Source of the DNA: Paludibacteraceae bacterium
Lineage (GTDB): Bacteria; Bacteroidota; Bacteroidia; Bacteroidales; Paludibacteraceae
Direction of reading: 5' to 3'
DNA length: 64,000 nucleotides
Assembly (NCBI GenBank): GCA_017517845.1
Contig: JAFWXW010000038.1
Coordinates: 99,394-163,393 of the forward strand
A model generated the notes under the pieces. The model searched no databases and was not told the origin of the DNA. It saw nothing but the letters and a program-made list of their open reading frames with translations. Position numbers and translations under genes: made by a program. Below, piece after piece: positions 35,068 to 43,850 of the stretch (the stretch's first letter is position 1; every line of letters starts with the position of its first letter).

Positions 35068-35330
35068 TTGATATAAACAGCAGCTGCCTGATGAGCAGGG
35101 TGAACTTGATATTCATTTAAGTCACTCACTGTGTTGAAAGTACAATTTAAAACCACATCATAATTGCTCTCTGGGGTTTCTGGGTGATTAATTCCCACCT
35201 CTATATCTACCAATGTAGGTGCAACTCCATTAAGTGCTTCTAAACTTTCTTTAATTATTAAAGCATTCTCTTTTTTGGTCTTACCTTCGGCTTCTGCCTT
35301 AAGTTTCCACATTACTATATGTCTTATCAT
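35025..35330 (-). CDS. Stress-responsive alpha-beta barrel (Dabb) domain protein
   Basis: 101 residues, a complete single Dabb domain of the ferredoxin-like dimeric barrel type. The start IRHIVMWKLK, the middle DIEVGINHPETP and SNYDVVLNCTF, and YQVHPAHQAAAVYIK match the family (PF07876). Members are small cytosolic homodimers, often stress-induced; some act as cyclases, but no reaction can be assigned here. A -7 box lies at 35365-35358. Its 3' 36 bp are duplicated at 33443-33478. Confidence 0.88.
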   Translation of the reverse strand: MIRHIVMWKLKAEAEGKTKKENALIIKESLEALNGVAPTLVDIEVGINHPETPESNYDVVLNCTFNTVSDLNEYQVHPAHQAAAVYIKKVVEARVCVDYDF

Positions 35331-35357
35331 ATCAGTTATAATTAAAATTTCTACCTA

Positions 35358-35365
35358 CAAAGATA
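35358..35365 (-). promoter_or_regulatory. -7 box of the Dabb gene
   Basis: Minus strand TATCTTTG, 27 bp upstream of the ATG at 35330. A TTG lies 22 bp further upstream, slightly wider than the usual -33 spacing. Confidence 0.6.
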
Positions 35366-35428
35366 ATATTCTCTTCTGTAGAATTAACAATTTTTTATAT
35401 TTAATTTCATAGTATTGAACTTATTTTA

Positions 35429-35436
35429 TATATTTG
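35429..35436 (+). promoter_or_regulatory. -7 box of purT
   Basis: TATATTTG followed by C, 23 bp upstream of the purT ATG at 35460. Because it lies inside the longer in-frame reading frame that opens at 35415, it argues for the start at 35460. Confidence 0.6.
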
Positions 35437-35459
35437 CAAAGAATATAAAATATTTATCT

Positions 35460-36644
35460 ATGTTAAAATTAGGAACTGTATTAACCCCTGTGGGTAAAAA
35501 AGCTCTTTTATTGGGCTCTGGTGAACTAGGAAAAGAAGTTGCAATAGAATTACAACGCTTTGGTGTAGAAGTGGTGGCTGTGGACAAATATGCAAATGCC
35601 CCTGCCATGCAAATAGCACACAGAAACTATGTAATCTCTATGTTGGATTCTCAAGCTCTAAGAAATATTATAGAAACTGAAAAACCAGACTATATTATTC
35701 CAGAAGTAGAAGCTATCGCAACACCTACATTAGTGGAACTAGAAAAAGAAGGATATAATGTAATCCCTACTGCTAATGCCGCATTCCTTACTATGAACCG
35801 CGAAGGTATTAGAACCTTAGCAGCTGAAAAATTAGGTCTTCCTACTTCTAGATATAAATTTGCAGAAACTCGTGAAGAGTTTGATGCTGCTATTAAAGAA
35901 ATAGGAATCCCATGCGTGGTTAAACCTATTATGAGTTCTTCTGGCCACGGTCAAAGCACCGTTAAAACAGAAGCAGACATAGACAATGCTTGGAAAGAAG
36001 CACAAGAAGGTGGTCGTGCTGGTGCAGGTCGCGTGATTGTGGAAGGTTTTGTAAAATTTGATTATGAAATCACACTTCTTACTGTGCGTCACTCTGGTGG
36101 CACATTGTTCCTCAACCCTATAGGTCACCACCAAGTAGATGGCGACTATCGTGAATCTTGGCAACCACAAGCCATGAGTGAAGTGGCTCTAGCACAAGCA
36201 CAAGACATAGCTAAGAAAATCACTGATGCTCTAGGTGGTTATGGTATTTTTGGTGTAGAACTTTTTGTTTGTGGTGATAATGTTATCTTTAGTGAGGTTT
36301 CTCCTCGTCCACACGACACTGGTATGGTAACTATGATTTCTCAAGACCTATCAGAATTTGCTCTACATGCTCGTGCCATACTAGGTCTTCCTATCCCATC
36401 TATCAATTTCTATCGTCCTTCTGCATCAAAAGCTATAGTAGTAGAAGGTACTTCAAAAGAAATTATTTTCAGTGGTTTAGAAGACATTCTAAGTGAAGAA
36501 AATGTTCAAATCCGCATATTTGGCAAACCAGAAATAAAAGGTCACCGCCGTCTAGGTGTTATCCTTGCTTCTGACAACTCAGTAGAAGCTGCTCTAGAAA
36601 AAGCAGAGAGAGCGTATGCAAAACTAAAAGTCGAAGTACTATAG
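35460..36644 (+). CDS. purT: Formate-dependent phosphoribosylglycinamide formyltransferase
   Basis: ATP-grasp enzyme that formylates GAR with formate and ATP, the third step of purine synthesis. 394 residues from the ATG at 35460 ([19 protein letters not shown]). Typical PurT motifs are [30 protein letters not shown] (ATP-grasp loop), [14 protein letters not shown]-like [14 protein letters not shown], and the C-terminal KAIVVEG. A tetrahydrofolate-independent purT suggests formate is available; a formate/nitrite transporter-like gene is present at 61407. A dispersed repeat begins 4 bp after the stop. Confidence 0.95.
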   Translation: MLKLGTVLTPVGKKALLLGSGELGKEVAIELQRFGVEVVAVDKYANAPAMQIAHRNYVISMLDSQALRNIIETEKPDYIIPEVEAIATPTLVELEKEGYNVIPTANAAFLTMNREGIRTLAAEKLGLPTSRYKFAETREEFDAAIKEIGIPCVVKPIMSSSGHGQSTVKTEADIDNAWKEAQEGGRAGAGRVIVEGFVKFDYEITLLTVRHSGGTLFLNPIGHHQVDGDYRESWQPQAMSEVALAQAQDIAKKITDALGGYGIFGVELFVCGDNVIFSEVSPRPHDTGMVTMISQDLSEFALHARAILGLPIPSINFYRPSASKAIVVEGTSKEIIFSGLEDILSEENVQIRIFGKPEIKGHRRLGVILASDNSVEAALEKAERAYAKLKVEVL

Positions 36645-36647
36645 TCG

Positions 36648-36765
36648 AGTTATTTTAAAGGGTGCTTTTGTCGTTGCCCTCGTCTTCGAAATCCTCGAGT
36701 ACCTCATGTACACTCCGGTTTCTCAGACTTCGGGACGCCTAAAAATCCCTCCTTTAAAAATAACT
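36648..36765 (+). repeat. 120-bp long-hairpin element (family R1), copy 1
   Basis: Outer arms AGTTATTTTAAAGG and CCTTTAAAAATAACT close a 118-bp imperfect inverted repeat. The centre holds the family core, from TTCGAAATCCTC (36684) to CTCCGGTTTCTCAGAC (ends 36728), with a small GTAC CTCAT GTAC hairpin between. It starts 4 bp after the purT stop, in purT orientation. The other copies are 43699-43818 (reverse) and 49261-49380. Confidence 0.8.
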
Positions 36766-36785
36766 CTTACAATAAGAATAAAAAT

Positions 36786-36817
36786 GGCGATTTCATCGAT
36801 GAAATCGCCTTTTTTTT
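36786..36817. terminator. Palindromic bidirectional terminator between purT and topA
   Basis: A perfect 24-bp palindrome (36786-36809; half-site GGCGATTTCATC) followed by eight T on the plus strand and, on the minus strand, by ATTTTTATT. It ends the convergent purT and topA transcripts. Confidence 0.85.
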
Positions 36818-36818
36818 G

Positions 36819-39131
36819 TTATTTCTTTCTGCCTCTCTTTGTTGTCTTCGCCGGAGTCTCCTCTATTATCTTCACACAATCTTCGTATGTCAATGCCTCT
36901 GGAGTACAATCTTTGGGAAGTTTATAATTTGTTTTATCTTTGCAAAGATAAATACCATATCTACCATTAAGAAGTTGCATAGAAGCATCTTCGGCAAATG
37001 TTTTAACTACTTTGTTGGCTTCTGCCTCTTGTTTTGCTTTAAGAAGTTCTTTTGCTTCTTCTAGTGTTACAGAAAGTGGGTCAAAAGTTTTAGGTAGTGA
37101 GCAGAATGCACCATTATATGCTATATAAGGTCCAAATCTACCTACTGCTACTTTTACTTCTTTTCCTTCCAACTCACCAAGCACACGAGGAAGTTTAAAC
37201 AATTCTAGTGCTTCTTCTAAGGTAATAGTTTCTAATGATTGGTCTGCTTTTAATGATGCAAATGTAGGTTTATCATTGTCTGCTGCATCTCCCATCTGAG
37301 CCACTACACCAAAACGACCTATTTTTACATAAACAGGTTTTCCTGTTTTTGGGTCTGTACCCAATAGGCGTTCGCCTGCTTTGCGTTCTGTCTTTTTACT
37401 AGAAGACTCTTCTATGGTTTTATGAAAATCTTTGTAGAAATTATCTATTGTTGATTCCCATTTTTCCTCGCCTTCGGCAATCTTATCTAGGTCTTTTTCT
37501 ACTTGTGCAGTGAAATTATAATCTATAATGTTTTGGAAATTATCTACTAAATAATCATTTACCACTACACCTATATCCGTAGGGAAAAGTTTAGATTTTT
37601 CTGTTCCGTAGATCTCTTCATTTACTTGTTCTGTGATAACTCCACCTTCTAATACTAGAGAATCATAATTTCTTTTAACCCCTTCTCTATCTGTTTTTTC
37701 TACATATTCTCTATTTTGTATAGTACTAATGGTTGGAGCGTATGTAGATGGACGACCTATGCCTAATTCTTCCATTTTACGAACCAATGAAGCCTCGGTA
37801 TAACGAGCAGGACGCTGAGTAAAACGTTCTGTACAATCTATTCTTTTGTATTCTAATTTGTTACCACTTTTGAGTGCTGGAAGCATATTTAATGAAGAAT
37901 CTTCTTCTTCTTCATCTTTTGATTCCATATAAACTTTTAGGAAACCATCAAAAACTAATACTTCACCTGCTGCAATAAATGTTTCTTGTGAATTGTCTAG
38001 TTCTATGGTAATAGTGGTTTTTTCTAGTTCTGCATCTGCCATTTGAGAAGCAATAGTACGCTTCCAAATAAGTTCGTATAGATATTTTTCTTGTTTTGTA
38101 CCTTCTATTGTGGCATCTGCCATATTGGTAGGACGAATAGCCTCGTGAGCTTCTTGTGCACCTTTTGCTTTGGTAGCATATTGTCTTACCTTACTATATT
38201 TCTCTCCTGCAAATGAAGTAATTGCAAATTTGGCAGCATTAAGAGCAAGTTTTGACAGGTTTACAGAGTCTGTACGCATATAGGTAATTTTACCACTTTC
38301 GTATAGTCTCTGTGCTATAGTCATGGTTTGTGAAACAGAATAGCCTAGTTTACGTGCAGCTTCTTGTTGGAGTGTAGAAGTGGTAAAAGGAGGTGCTGGA
38401 GTGCGTTTTGCTGGTTTTGTAACCACATCTGATACGGTAAATGAAGCTTTTTTACATTTTTCTAAGAAAGATTGTGCTTCTTTTTTGGTAGTAAAACGCT
38501 TAGAAAGCTCTGCTTTAATTTCCACTCCATTTGCATCTGTAAATAGTGCAACTATTTTGTAGTTTGATTCTGCTTTGAAATTTTGGATTTCACGTTCTCT
38601 ATCCACTATAAGTCTCACTGCTACAGACTGAACACGACCTGCAGACAATTGTGGTTTAATTTTTTTCCAAAGAATAGGAGAAAGTTCAAAACCCACTATA
38701 CGGTCCAATACACGACGTGCTTGTTGAGCATTGACTAAGTCTATATCTATATTTCTAGGATTTTTGATAGCATTTAGTATTGCATTTTCTGTGATTTCAT
38801 GAAATACTATACGTCTAGTCTTATCTATATCCAAACCTAAAACCTCTGCCAAGTGCCATGCAATAGCTTCTCCCTCGCGGTCTTCATCGGAAGCCAACCA
38901 AACCATGTCTGATTCCTTAACTTTCTTCTTAAGCTCTGTTACAAGCTTCTTTTTATCTGAAGGAACTTCATATATAGGAGCATAATTCTTGGTGAAATCT
39001 ATACTAATATCCTTGGTCTTAAGGTCACGTATGTGCCCAAAACTAGACATTACCTTATAATCTTTACCTAAGAATTTCTCTATTGTTTTAGCTTTCGCTG
39101 GAGATTCGACTATTACCAGATTTTTACCCAT
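36819..39131 (-). CDS. topA: DNA topoisomerase I (type IA)
   Basis: Relaxes negative supercoils through a 5'-phosphotyrosine intermediate. About 770 residues from the ATG at 39131 (MGKNLVIVESPAKAKTIEKF); a start two codons earlier, at 39137, is equally possible, while 39236 would extend past the promoter. The Toprim domain carries ASDEDREGEAIAWHLAE. The active-site Tyr is in GKITYMRTDSV. The C-terminus has three TopoI repeat modules (RLLGTDPKTGKPVYVKIG, GRFGPYIAYNG, NGRYGIYLC) and a basic end. A -7 box lies at 39180-39173. Confidence 0.95.
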   Translation of the reverse strand: MGKNLVIVESPAKAKTIEKFLGKDYKVMSSFGHIRDLKTKDISIDFTKNYAPIYEVPSDKKKLVTELKKKVKESDMVWLASDEDREGEAIAWHLAEVLGLDIDKTRRIVFHEITENAILNAIKNPRNIDIDLVNAQQARRVLDRIVGFELSPILWKKIKPQLSAGRVQSVAVRLIVDREREIQNFKAESNYKIVALFTDANGVEIKAELSKRFTTKKEAQSFLEKCKKASFTVSDVVTKPAKRTPAPPFTTSTLQQEAARKLGYSVSQTMTIAQRLYESGKITYMRTDSVNLSKLALNAAKFAITSFAGEKYSKVRQYATKAKGAQEAHEAIRPTNMADATIEGTKQEKYLYELIWKRTIASQMADAELEKTTITIELDNSQETFIAAGEVLVFDGFLKVYMESKDEEEEDSSLNMLPALKSGNKLEYKRIDCTERFTQRPARYTEASLVRKMEELGIGRPSTYAPTISTIQNREYVEKTDREGVKRNYDSLVLEGGVITEQVNEEIYGTEKSKLFPTDIGVVVNDYLVDNFQNIIDYNFTAQVEKDLDKIAEGEEKWESTIDNFYKDFHKTIEESSSKKTERKAGERLLGTDPKTGKPVYVKIGRFGVVAQMGDAADNDKPTFASLKADQSLETITLEEALELFKLPRVLGELEGKEVKVAVGRFGPYIAYNGAFCSLPKTFDPLSVTLEEAKELLKAKQEAEANKVVKTFAEDASMQLLNGRYGIYLCKDKTNYKLPKDCTPEALTYEDCVKIIEETPAKTTKRGRKK

Positions 39132-39172
39132 ATTCATGAAGTTATCGATGGTTAGACATTTAAATTCGGGTG

Positions 39173-39180
39173 CAAAAGTA
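39173..39180 (-). promoter_or_regulatory. -7 box of topA
   Basis: Minus strand TACTTTTG followed by C, 42 bp upstream of the ATG at 39131. Confidence 0.55.
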
Positions 39181-39264
39181 ATAAAATTTTGATAACAACT
39201 AAAAAAAATACATATAATATGTGTAAAAATGGGCAAAGTAACTTAGTTTGCAGAAAAAAATGCT

Positions 39265-39272
39265 TATTTTTG
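39265..39272 (+). promoter_or_regulatory. -7 box of glnN
   Basis: TATTTTTG, 20 bp upstream of the ATG at 39292. A TTTG at 39247-39250 is only 14 bp upstream, closer than usual for a -33 element. Confidence 0.5.
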
Positions 39273-39291
39273 TGGGATAAATTGTTAATTT

Positions 39292-41487
39292 ATGAGCGGA
39301 TTAAGATTTAGGGTTGTAAGCGAAGCGTTTACCAAAAAGGCATTGCAAGTCACCCCTCCAAAAGAAAATATCTCTGAGTATTATGGCAGATATGTATTTG
39401 GCAGAAAAGAAATGGCCAAATTCTTATCAGACGATTGTATGCAAGCACTTATTAAGGCTATTGACTTAGGCGAAACATTAGACCGCCAAATAGCTGACGA
39501 AGTGGCAGATGGCATGAAAAAATGGGCAATGACTCATGGTGCCACTCACTATACTCACTGGTTTCAACCTCTAACAGAAGGCACTGCAGAAAAGCATGAT
39601 TCTTTTATAGAATATGCCACAGTACCTGGTGGAGAAGTTATAGAAAAATTTTCTGGAAAACTTTTGGTCCAACAAGAACCCGATGCTTCTAGTTTCCCCA
39701 ATGGTGGCATTAGAAACACATTTGAGGCTCGTGGATATACAGCATGGGACCCTTCTTCTCCTGCATTCATAGTAGATGATACCCTTTGTATTCCTACTGT
39801 TTTTGTAGCTTATACAGGTGAGGCGTTAGACTACAAGACTCCACTTCTTAAGGCTATAAATGCAGTGGATAAAGCTGCAACTGCTGTTTGTCATTATTTC
39901 GATCCTTCTGTTAAGAAAGTAGTTTCATACCTAGGTTGGGAACAAGAATATTTCCTTGTGGATGAAGGACTTTATGCTGCACGCCCAGACCTTCTTTTGA
40001 CAGGTCGCACTCTAATAGGTCATGAATCTGCCAAAAACCAACAACTAGAAGATCACTATTTCGGTGCTATACCTGCTCGTGTTCAAGCATTTATGAAAGA
40101 ACTAGAGTTTGAGGCTTATAATTATGGTATTCCATGTAAGACTCGTCATAATGAGGTTGCACCAAACCAATTTGAGCTTGCTCCTATTTTTGGTGAAATG
40201 AACTTGGCCAATGACCAAAACTTACTTGTAATGTCTATTATGAACCGTATAGCTCGCAAACATGGTTTTAGAGTGTTGCTTCACGAAAAACCTTTTGCAG
40301 GCATAAATGGTTCTGGTAAACACAACAACTGGTCACTAGGCACTGATACTGGTGTAGGATTATTTACCCCTGGTAAAACTCCAGAAGAAAATCTTCAATT
40401 TATAACCTTCTTGGTGAATGCTTTAATGGCTGTATATAAAAATAACGCATTGTTAAAAGCGTCTATTATGACAGCTCAAAATGCTCACCGCCTAGGTGCT
40501 GGAGAAGCTCCTCCTACCATAATTTCTGCTTTCCTTGGTTCTCATTTGACTGAGGTACTAAATAAGTTAGAAGAAAGTAGCAGCGAAGAAGCCATTGTTA
40601 TGGACAATAAGAAGAAAATGAAATTGGGTGTAGCTCATATACCAGAAGTTCTTCTAGACAATACAGACCGTAACCGTACTTCTCCTTTTGCCTTTACAGG
40701 CAATAGATTTGAGTTCCGTGCTGTGGGTTCGTCTGCCAATTGTGCTTCTGCACTTATTGTTCTAAATACAATAATGGCAGACCAATTAAATGAATTTAAA
40801 ACCCTAGTTGATGAAAAAATCTCTAGCGGTCTTCCTACAAATAAAGCTATATTCGAGGTTCTCAAAGCATATATTAAGGAGTCAAAACCTATTCGTTTCG
40901 ACGGTAATGGATATAGTAACGAGTGGAGAGAAGAGGCTGCCAAACGTGGACTAGACTGTGAAACTAGTGTACCTCTAATCTATGAGGCTTATACTAGAAA
41001 AGAAAGCATAGAAATGTTTTGCAGAACTGGTGTGTTCTCAGAAAAGGAATTGGAGGCTAGAAATGAGGTAAAATGGGAAACTTACACCAAAAAACTTCAA
41101 ATTGAGGCTCGTGTTTTGGGTGACTTATGTTTAAATCATATTATCCCTGTAGCAACACAATATCAGTCTCTGCTACTAGACAATGTATATAAAACAAAAC
41201 AAATCTATAGTGCAGAAAAGGCAGAAGAACTTTCTGCACACAATATGGAACTAATTGAAAAACTTTCTAGACATATTTCTATTATTAAGTCTCAGGTAGA
41301 TGCCATGGTGGCAGCTAGGAAGAAAGCCAATAAAATAGAAAGTGAAAGAGAAAAAGCCATAGCTTATAGCGAAACTGTTTTGCCATATTTCAGTACTATT
41401 CGTGAGGGTGCAGATGAGTTGGAACTAATAGTAGATGATGAACTTTGGCCTCTTCCTAAATATCGTGAAATGCTTTTCATAAGATAA
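39292..41487 (+). CDS. glnN: Glutamine synthetase type III
   Basis: ATP-dependent amidation of glutamate to glutamine. 731 residues, the size of GSIII and far longer than GSI (about 470). N-terminal GSIII signature SEYYGRYVFGRKEM; catalytic blocks SYLGWEQEYFLVD, KTRHNEVAPNQFELAPIF, GINGSGKHNNWSLG and DRNRTSPFAFTGNRFEFRA, the last two holding the ATP- and glutamate-binding residues. It is transcribed away from topA. A predicted outer-membrane protein gene follows 3 bp after the stop. Confidence 0.95.
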   Translation: MSGLRFRVVSEAFTKKALQVTPPKENISEYYGRYVFGRKEMAKFLSDDCMQALIKAIDLGETLDRQIADEVADGMKKWAMTHGATHYTHWFQPLTEGTAEKHDSFIEYATVPGGEVIEKFSGKLLVQQEPDASSFPNGGIRNTFEARGYTAWDPSSPAFIVDDTLCIPTVFVAYTGEALDYKTPLLKAINAVDKAATAVCHYFDPSVKKVVSYLGWEQEYFLVDEGLYAARPDLLLTGRTLIGHESAKNQQLEDHYFGAIPARVQAFMKELEFEAYNYGIPCKTRHNEVAPNQFELAPIFGEMNLANDQNLLVMSIMNRIARKHGFRVLLHEKPFAGINGSGKHNNWSLGTDTGVGLFTPGKTPEENLQFITFLVNALMAVYKNNALLKASIMTAQNAHRLGAGEAPPTIISAFLGSHLTEVLNKLEESSSEEAIVMDNKKKMKLGVAHIPEVLLDNTDRNRTSPFAFTGNRFEFRAVGSSANCASALIVLNTIMADQLNEFKTLVDEKISSGLPTNKAIFEVLKAYIKESKPIRFDGNGYSNEWREEAAKRGLDCETSVPLIYEAYTRKESIEMFCRTGVFSEKELEARNEVKWETYTKKLQIEARVLGDLCLNHIIPVATQYQSLLLDNVYKTKQIYSAEKAEELSAHNMELIEKLSRHISIIKSQVDAMVAARKKANKIESEREKAIAYSETVLPYFSTIREGADELELIVDDELWPLPKYREMLFIR

Positions 41488-41490
41488 TAG

Positions 41491-42585
41491 ATGGATAAAC
41501 TGCTTCGTAATATAATCATTTTTAATTTGCTTATTATAGAAGCAGTTTTTTGTTGTGCTATGGCACAAACCAAGGTAAATTTTGCCTACGATACAGATTT
41601 CTTATTATACTTCGACAATAGAGAATATGACCGCACTCCTGGTCAGAGAAGCCAAACGATATTCGGTGTGAGATTGGCCCCAGAGGTGGGTGTACAAATA
41701 GCAGATTCCACCGAGTCTGTGCATAGATTAATGGCTGGTGTTTCTTACAATCAACCTTTTGGTGCCAATTGGGGAAAAATCACGGTGAAACCAACCATTT
41801 ATTATAGATTACAAACCAAAGGTTTCGATATTAATCTAGGTTTTGTACCATATAGATACTTAAAAGAAACACTCCCAGAATATCTACTTTCCGACTCCAT
41901 AAGTTATTATAATGCTAATATCCAAGGAGCTTTGTTCCAATATGAAAGTGAAAAGGGATTTGCCTCTCTTATGGCAGATTGGCGTGGCATGTATAGTGAA
42001 GACACTAGAGAGGCGTTTAGAGTGATTGCCACAGGTCAATACAAATATAAATGGTTCTATACTGGTGGTTATGCCATGTTAAATCACTTGGCTAATAGTA
42101 CACAAACCAATTGTGTCTATGACGACATTATGATTAATCCATACATTGGTCTAGATTTACATTATTTTGCTCCAGTAATAGATATTTTTAATATTAGAAT
42201 AGGTTATATTGGTGGTTATCAGAGAGAAAGAGCAACTGAAACAATCTTCTTGACACATGCTCTTAATGCAGAACTTTCATTTAGGTGGAGATTCCTAGGT
42301 CTTAAACAGTCTTTATATTATGGCGATAGCCTTTATCCACTCTATGAAAAACAAAAGACCACCCTAAATATGGGTGATCCTTGGTATAAGAGTAAGCTAT
42401 ATAGCAGAACAGACCTTTTTATCTATCTATATAACAATAGATTTGTAAACTGCTATTTCTCACTTAATTTGCATGTTAATGAATTGGGTAAGATAAACTT
42501 CCAGCAACAACTTATTGCCCAATTTAATTTGGGACGTGTTTTTGAGAAAAACGCCCCAAAATACAAAACTCTTTTGGGCAAATAA
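41491..42585 (+). CDS. Predicted outer-membrane beta-barrel protein of unknown function
   Basis: 364 residues with a signal peptide (NLLIIEAVFCCAMAQ). The mature protein consists of alternating, aromatic-rich beta strands (TIYYRLQTKGFDINLGFVPY, YKWFYTGGYAMLNHL, IFNIRIGYIGGYQRER), and the last segment ends with QQLIAQFNLGRVFE before a short polar tail. This fits a small outer-membrane barrel seen as a hypothetical protein in other Bacteroidetes. It lies 3 bp after glnN, so it may be co-transcribed; whether it has a nitrogen-related role is unknown. Its stop abuts the stop of ribF on the other strand. Confidence 0.65.
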   Translation: MDKLLRNIIIFNLLIIEAVFCCAMAQTKVNFAYDTDFLLYFDNREYDRTPGQRSQTIFGVRLAPEVGVQIADSTESVHRLMAGVSYNQPFGANWGKITVKPTIYYRLQTKGFDINLGFVPYRYLKETLPEYLLSDSISYYNANIQGALFQYESEKGFASLMADWRGMYSEDTREAFRVIATGQYKYKWFYTGGYAMLNHLANSTQTNCVYDDIMINPYIGLDLHYFAPVIDIFNIRIGYIGGYQRERATETIFLTHALNAELSFRWRFLGLKQSLYYGDSLYPLYEKQKTTLNMGDPWYKSKLYSRTDLFIYLYNNRFVNCYFSLNLHVNELGKINFQQQLIAQFNLGRVFEKNAPKYKTLLGK

Positions 42586-43527
42586 TTATTTCTTCTTGGA
42601 GAACCAATCTAGGACAACTTGCTTATCCTTATTTAATTGCGAAGCCAATTTGGACGCAGAATCAAATTTTTGTTCCTCTCTTATATAGTGCTTGAAATTT
42701 ACTTTTATCTTTTTTTGGTAAATATCTTCATCAAAATCGAAAATATGAACTTCTATGCTTTTGGTCTCAGACATATTAACAAAAGTAGGTCTTGCACCTA
42801 TATATAGCATTGCTTTCAAAGCCTTAGCAGAACCATCTATATTCACAGTTACAGCATAAACTCCCGCCGCAGGCAACAACTTTCTTACATCATTTACTGC
42901 CACATTAGCTGTAGGGAATCCAATGCTCTTGCCTACTTTAAAACCTGGAATTACAGTTCCTTCTATGAAATAATCATAACCTAATGCATCTTTTGCGTGG
43001 TTGATATTACCAGACTGGATTTCTTTTCGGATATATGACGAACTAACCACAATATCTTTAAACTTAAAGACATCTTCTCTTTCCACTACAATACCTTTTT
43101 CTTCTCCGTATTGTTTATATTCTTGGAAACCATTGGCTCTATCACAACCAAAATGATGGTCATGACCTATCAATAGATATTTGGTTTTAAAAATACCTAT
43201 TAAATAATCATCAATAAACTGTTTAAATGATTTTCCTGAAATTTCACTGTTAAAAGGAAGTACTACACAATAATCTACACCTTGTTTTTCTAACAATTTA
43301 TACCTTTCCTCATTAAGAGTGATAAGTTTAGGTATGTAATTGGCATGTAACGCTTCTCTGGGGTGAGTGGAAAATGTTACTACTACAGATTCTAGTCCTC
43401 TTTCTTTGGCTTGTGAAACCAATCTGGATAATAAAGCAGAGTGTCCTTTGTGCACTCCGTCAAAATATCCTATAGTGACTGCAGAACCAATAAAATTAAT
43501 TTCTTGTAAATTTTCTAGTATCTTCAT
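42586..43527 (-). CDS. ribF: Bifunctional riboflavin kinase / FAD synthetase
   Basis: Makes FMN and then FAD. 313 residues. The N-terminal nucleotidyltransferase domain has GYFDGVHKGHSALL (HxGH-like site) and IGHDHHFG. The C-terminal riboflavin-kinase domain starts near residue 185 with the GKSIGFPTANV motif and has VNIDGSAKALKAMLYIGARPTF. The stop codon is directly adjacent to the stop of the convergent gene (no intergenic base). Its start overlaps the -33 box of the tRNA promoter, which faces the other way. I see no FMN riboswitch. Confidence 0.95.
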   Translation of the reverse strand: MKILENLQEINFIGSAVTIGYFDGVHKGHSALLSRLVSQAKERGLESVVVTFSTHPREALHANYIPKLITLNEERYKLLEKQGVDYCVVLPFNSEISGKSFKQFIDDYLIGIFKTKYLLIGHDHHFGCDRANGFQEYKQYGEEKGIVVEREDVFKFKDIVVSSSYIRKEIQSGNINHAKDALGYDYFIEGTVIPGFKVGKSIGFPTANVAVNDVRKLLPAAGVYAVTVNIDGSAKALKAMLYIGARPTFVNMSETKSIEVHIFDFDEDIYQKKIKVNFKHYIREEQKFDSASKLASQLNKDKQVVLDWFSKKK

Positions 43528-43557
43528 TTGTTTATTTAAAAAATATTCTTACCTTTG
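43527..43557 (+). promoter_or_regulatory. tRNA promoter
   Basis: TTTG at 43527-43530 (-33) and TACCTTTG at 43550-43557 (-7) with a 19-bp spacer, a full match to the Bacteroidetes consensus. Transcription should start near 43564, about 11 nt before the mature tRNA. Confidence 0.8.
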
Positions 43558-43574
43558 CATTCGATTTAATCATC

Positions 43575-43648
43575 GGGCTCATAGCTCAGTCGGTTAGAGC
43601 ATCGGACTCATAACCCGCAGGTCCCTGGTTCAAGTCCAGGTGGGCCCA
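43575..43648 (+). tRNA. tRNA with CAU anticodon (elongator Met, possibly Ile2)
   Basis: 74 nt that fold as a cloverleaf: acceptor GGGCTCA/TGGGCCC, D stem GCTC/GAGC, anticodon loop CTCATAA (anticodon CAT), T stem CCTGG/CCAGG with loop TTCAAGT, discriminator A. CCA is not fully encoded (ACCT). The anticodon stem TCGGA/CCCGC has only three Watson-Crick pairs; positions 27-43 (U-C) and 31-39 (A-C) are mismatched. The missing initiator features (three G-C pairs at the loop) rule out tRNA-fMet. Met and lysidine-modified Ile2 cannot be separated by eye. Confidence 0.88.
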
Positions 43649-43651
43649 CCT

Positions 43652-43687
43652 AAAGAAGCTGACTTTTTGGTCAGTTTCTTTTTTTTA
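43652..43687 (+). terminator. Terminator of the tRNA gene
   Basis: AAGAAGCTGAC TTTTTG GTCAGTTTCTT stem-loop followed by a run of T, starting 4 bp after the tRNA. Confidence 0.85.
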
Positions 43688-43698
43688 TGCTTTTCCGG

Positions 43699-43818
43699 GG
43701 AGTTGAATAAAAAGATGTAATTCAAGGCTTGCGAAGTCTGAGAAACCGGAGTTTACTAAACGTAAATGAGGATTTCGAAGGCAAGCGTAACGCAGAAGTA
43801 CACTTTTTATTCAGCTCC
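43699..43818 (-). repeat. 120-bp long-hairpin element (family R1), copy 2
   Basis: Outer arms GGAGTTGAATAAAAAG and CTTTTTATTCAGCTCC (15 of 16 pair) close a 120-bp inverted repeat. The core reads on the minus strand: TTCGAAATCCTCATTTAC, then a GTTTA loop, GTAAACTCCGGTTTC, TCAGAC (about 43778-43735). It lies 32 bp downstream of the prmC stop in prmC orientation. Confidence 0.8.
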
Positions 43819-43850
43819 TTTTTGTCCGCACAAAGATATATAATATTTTC

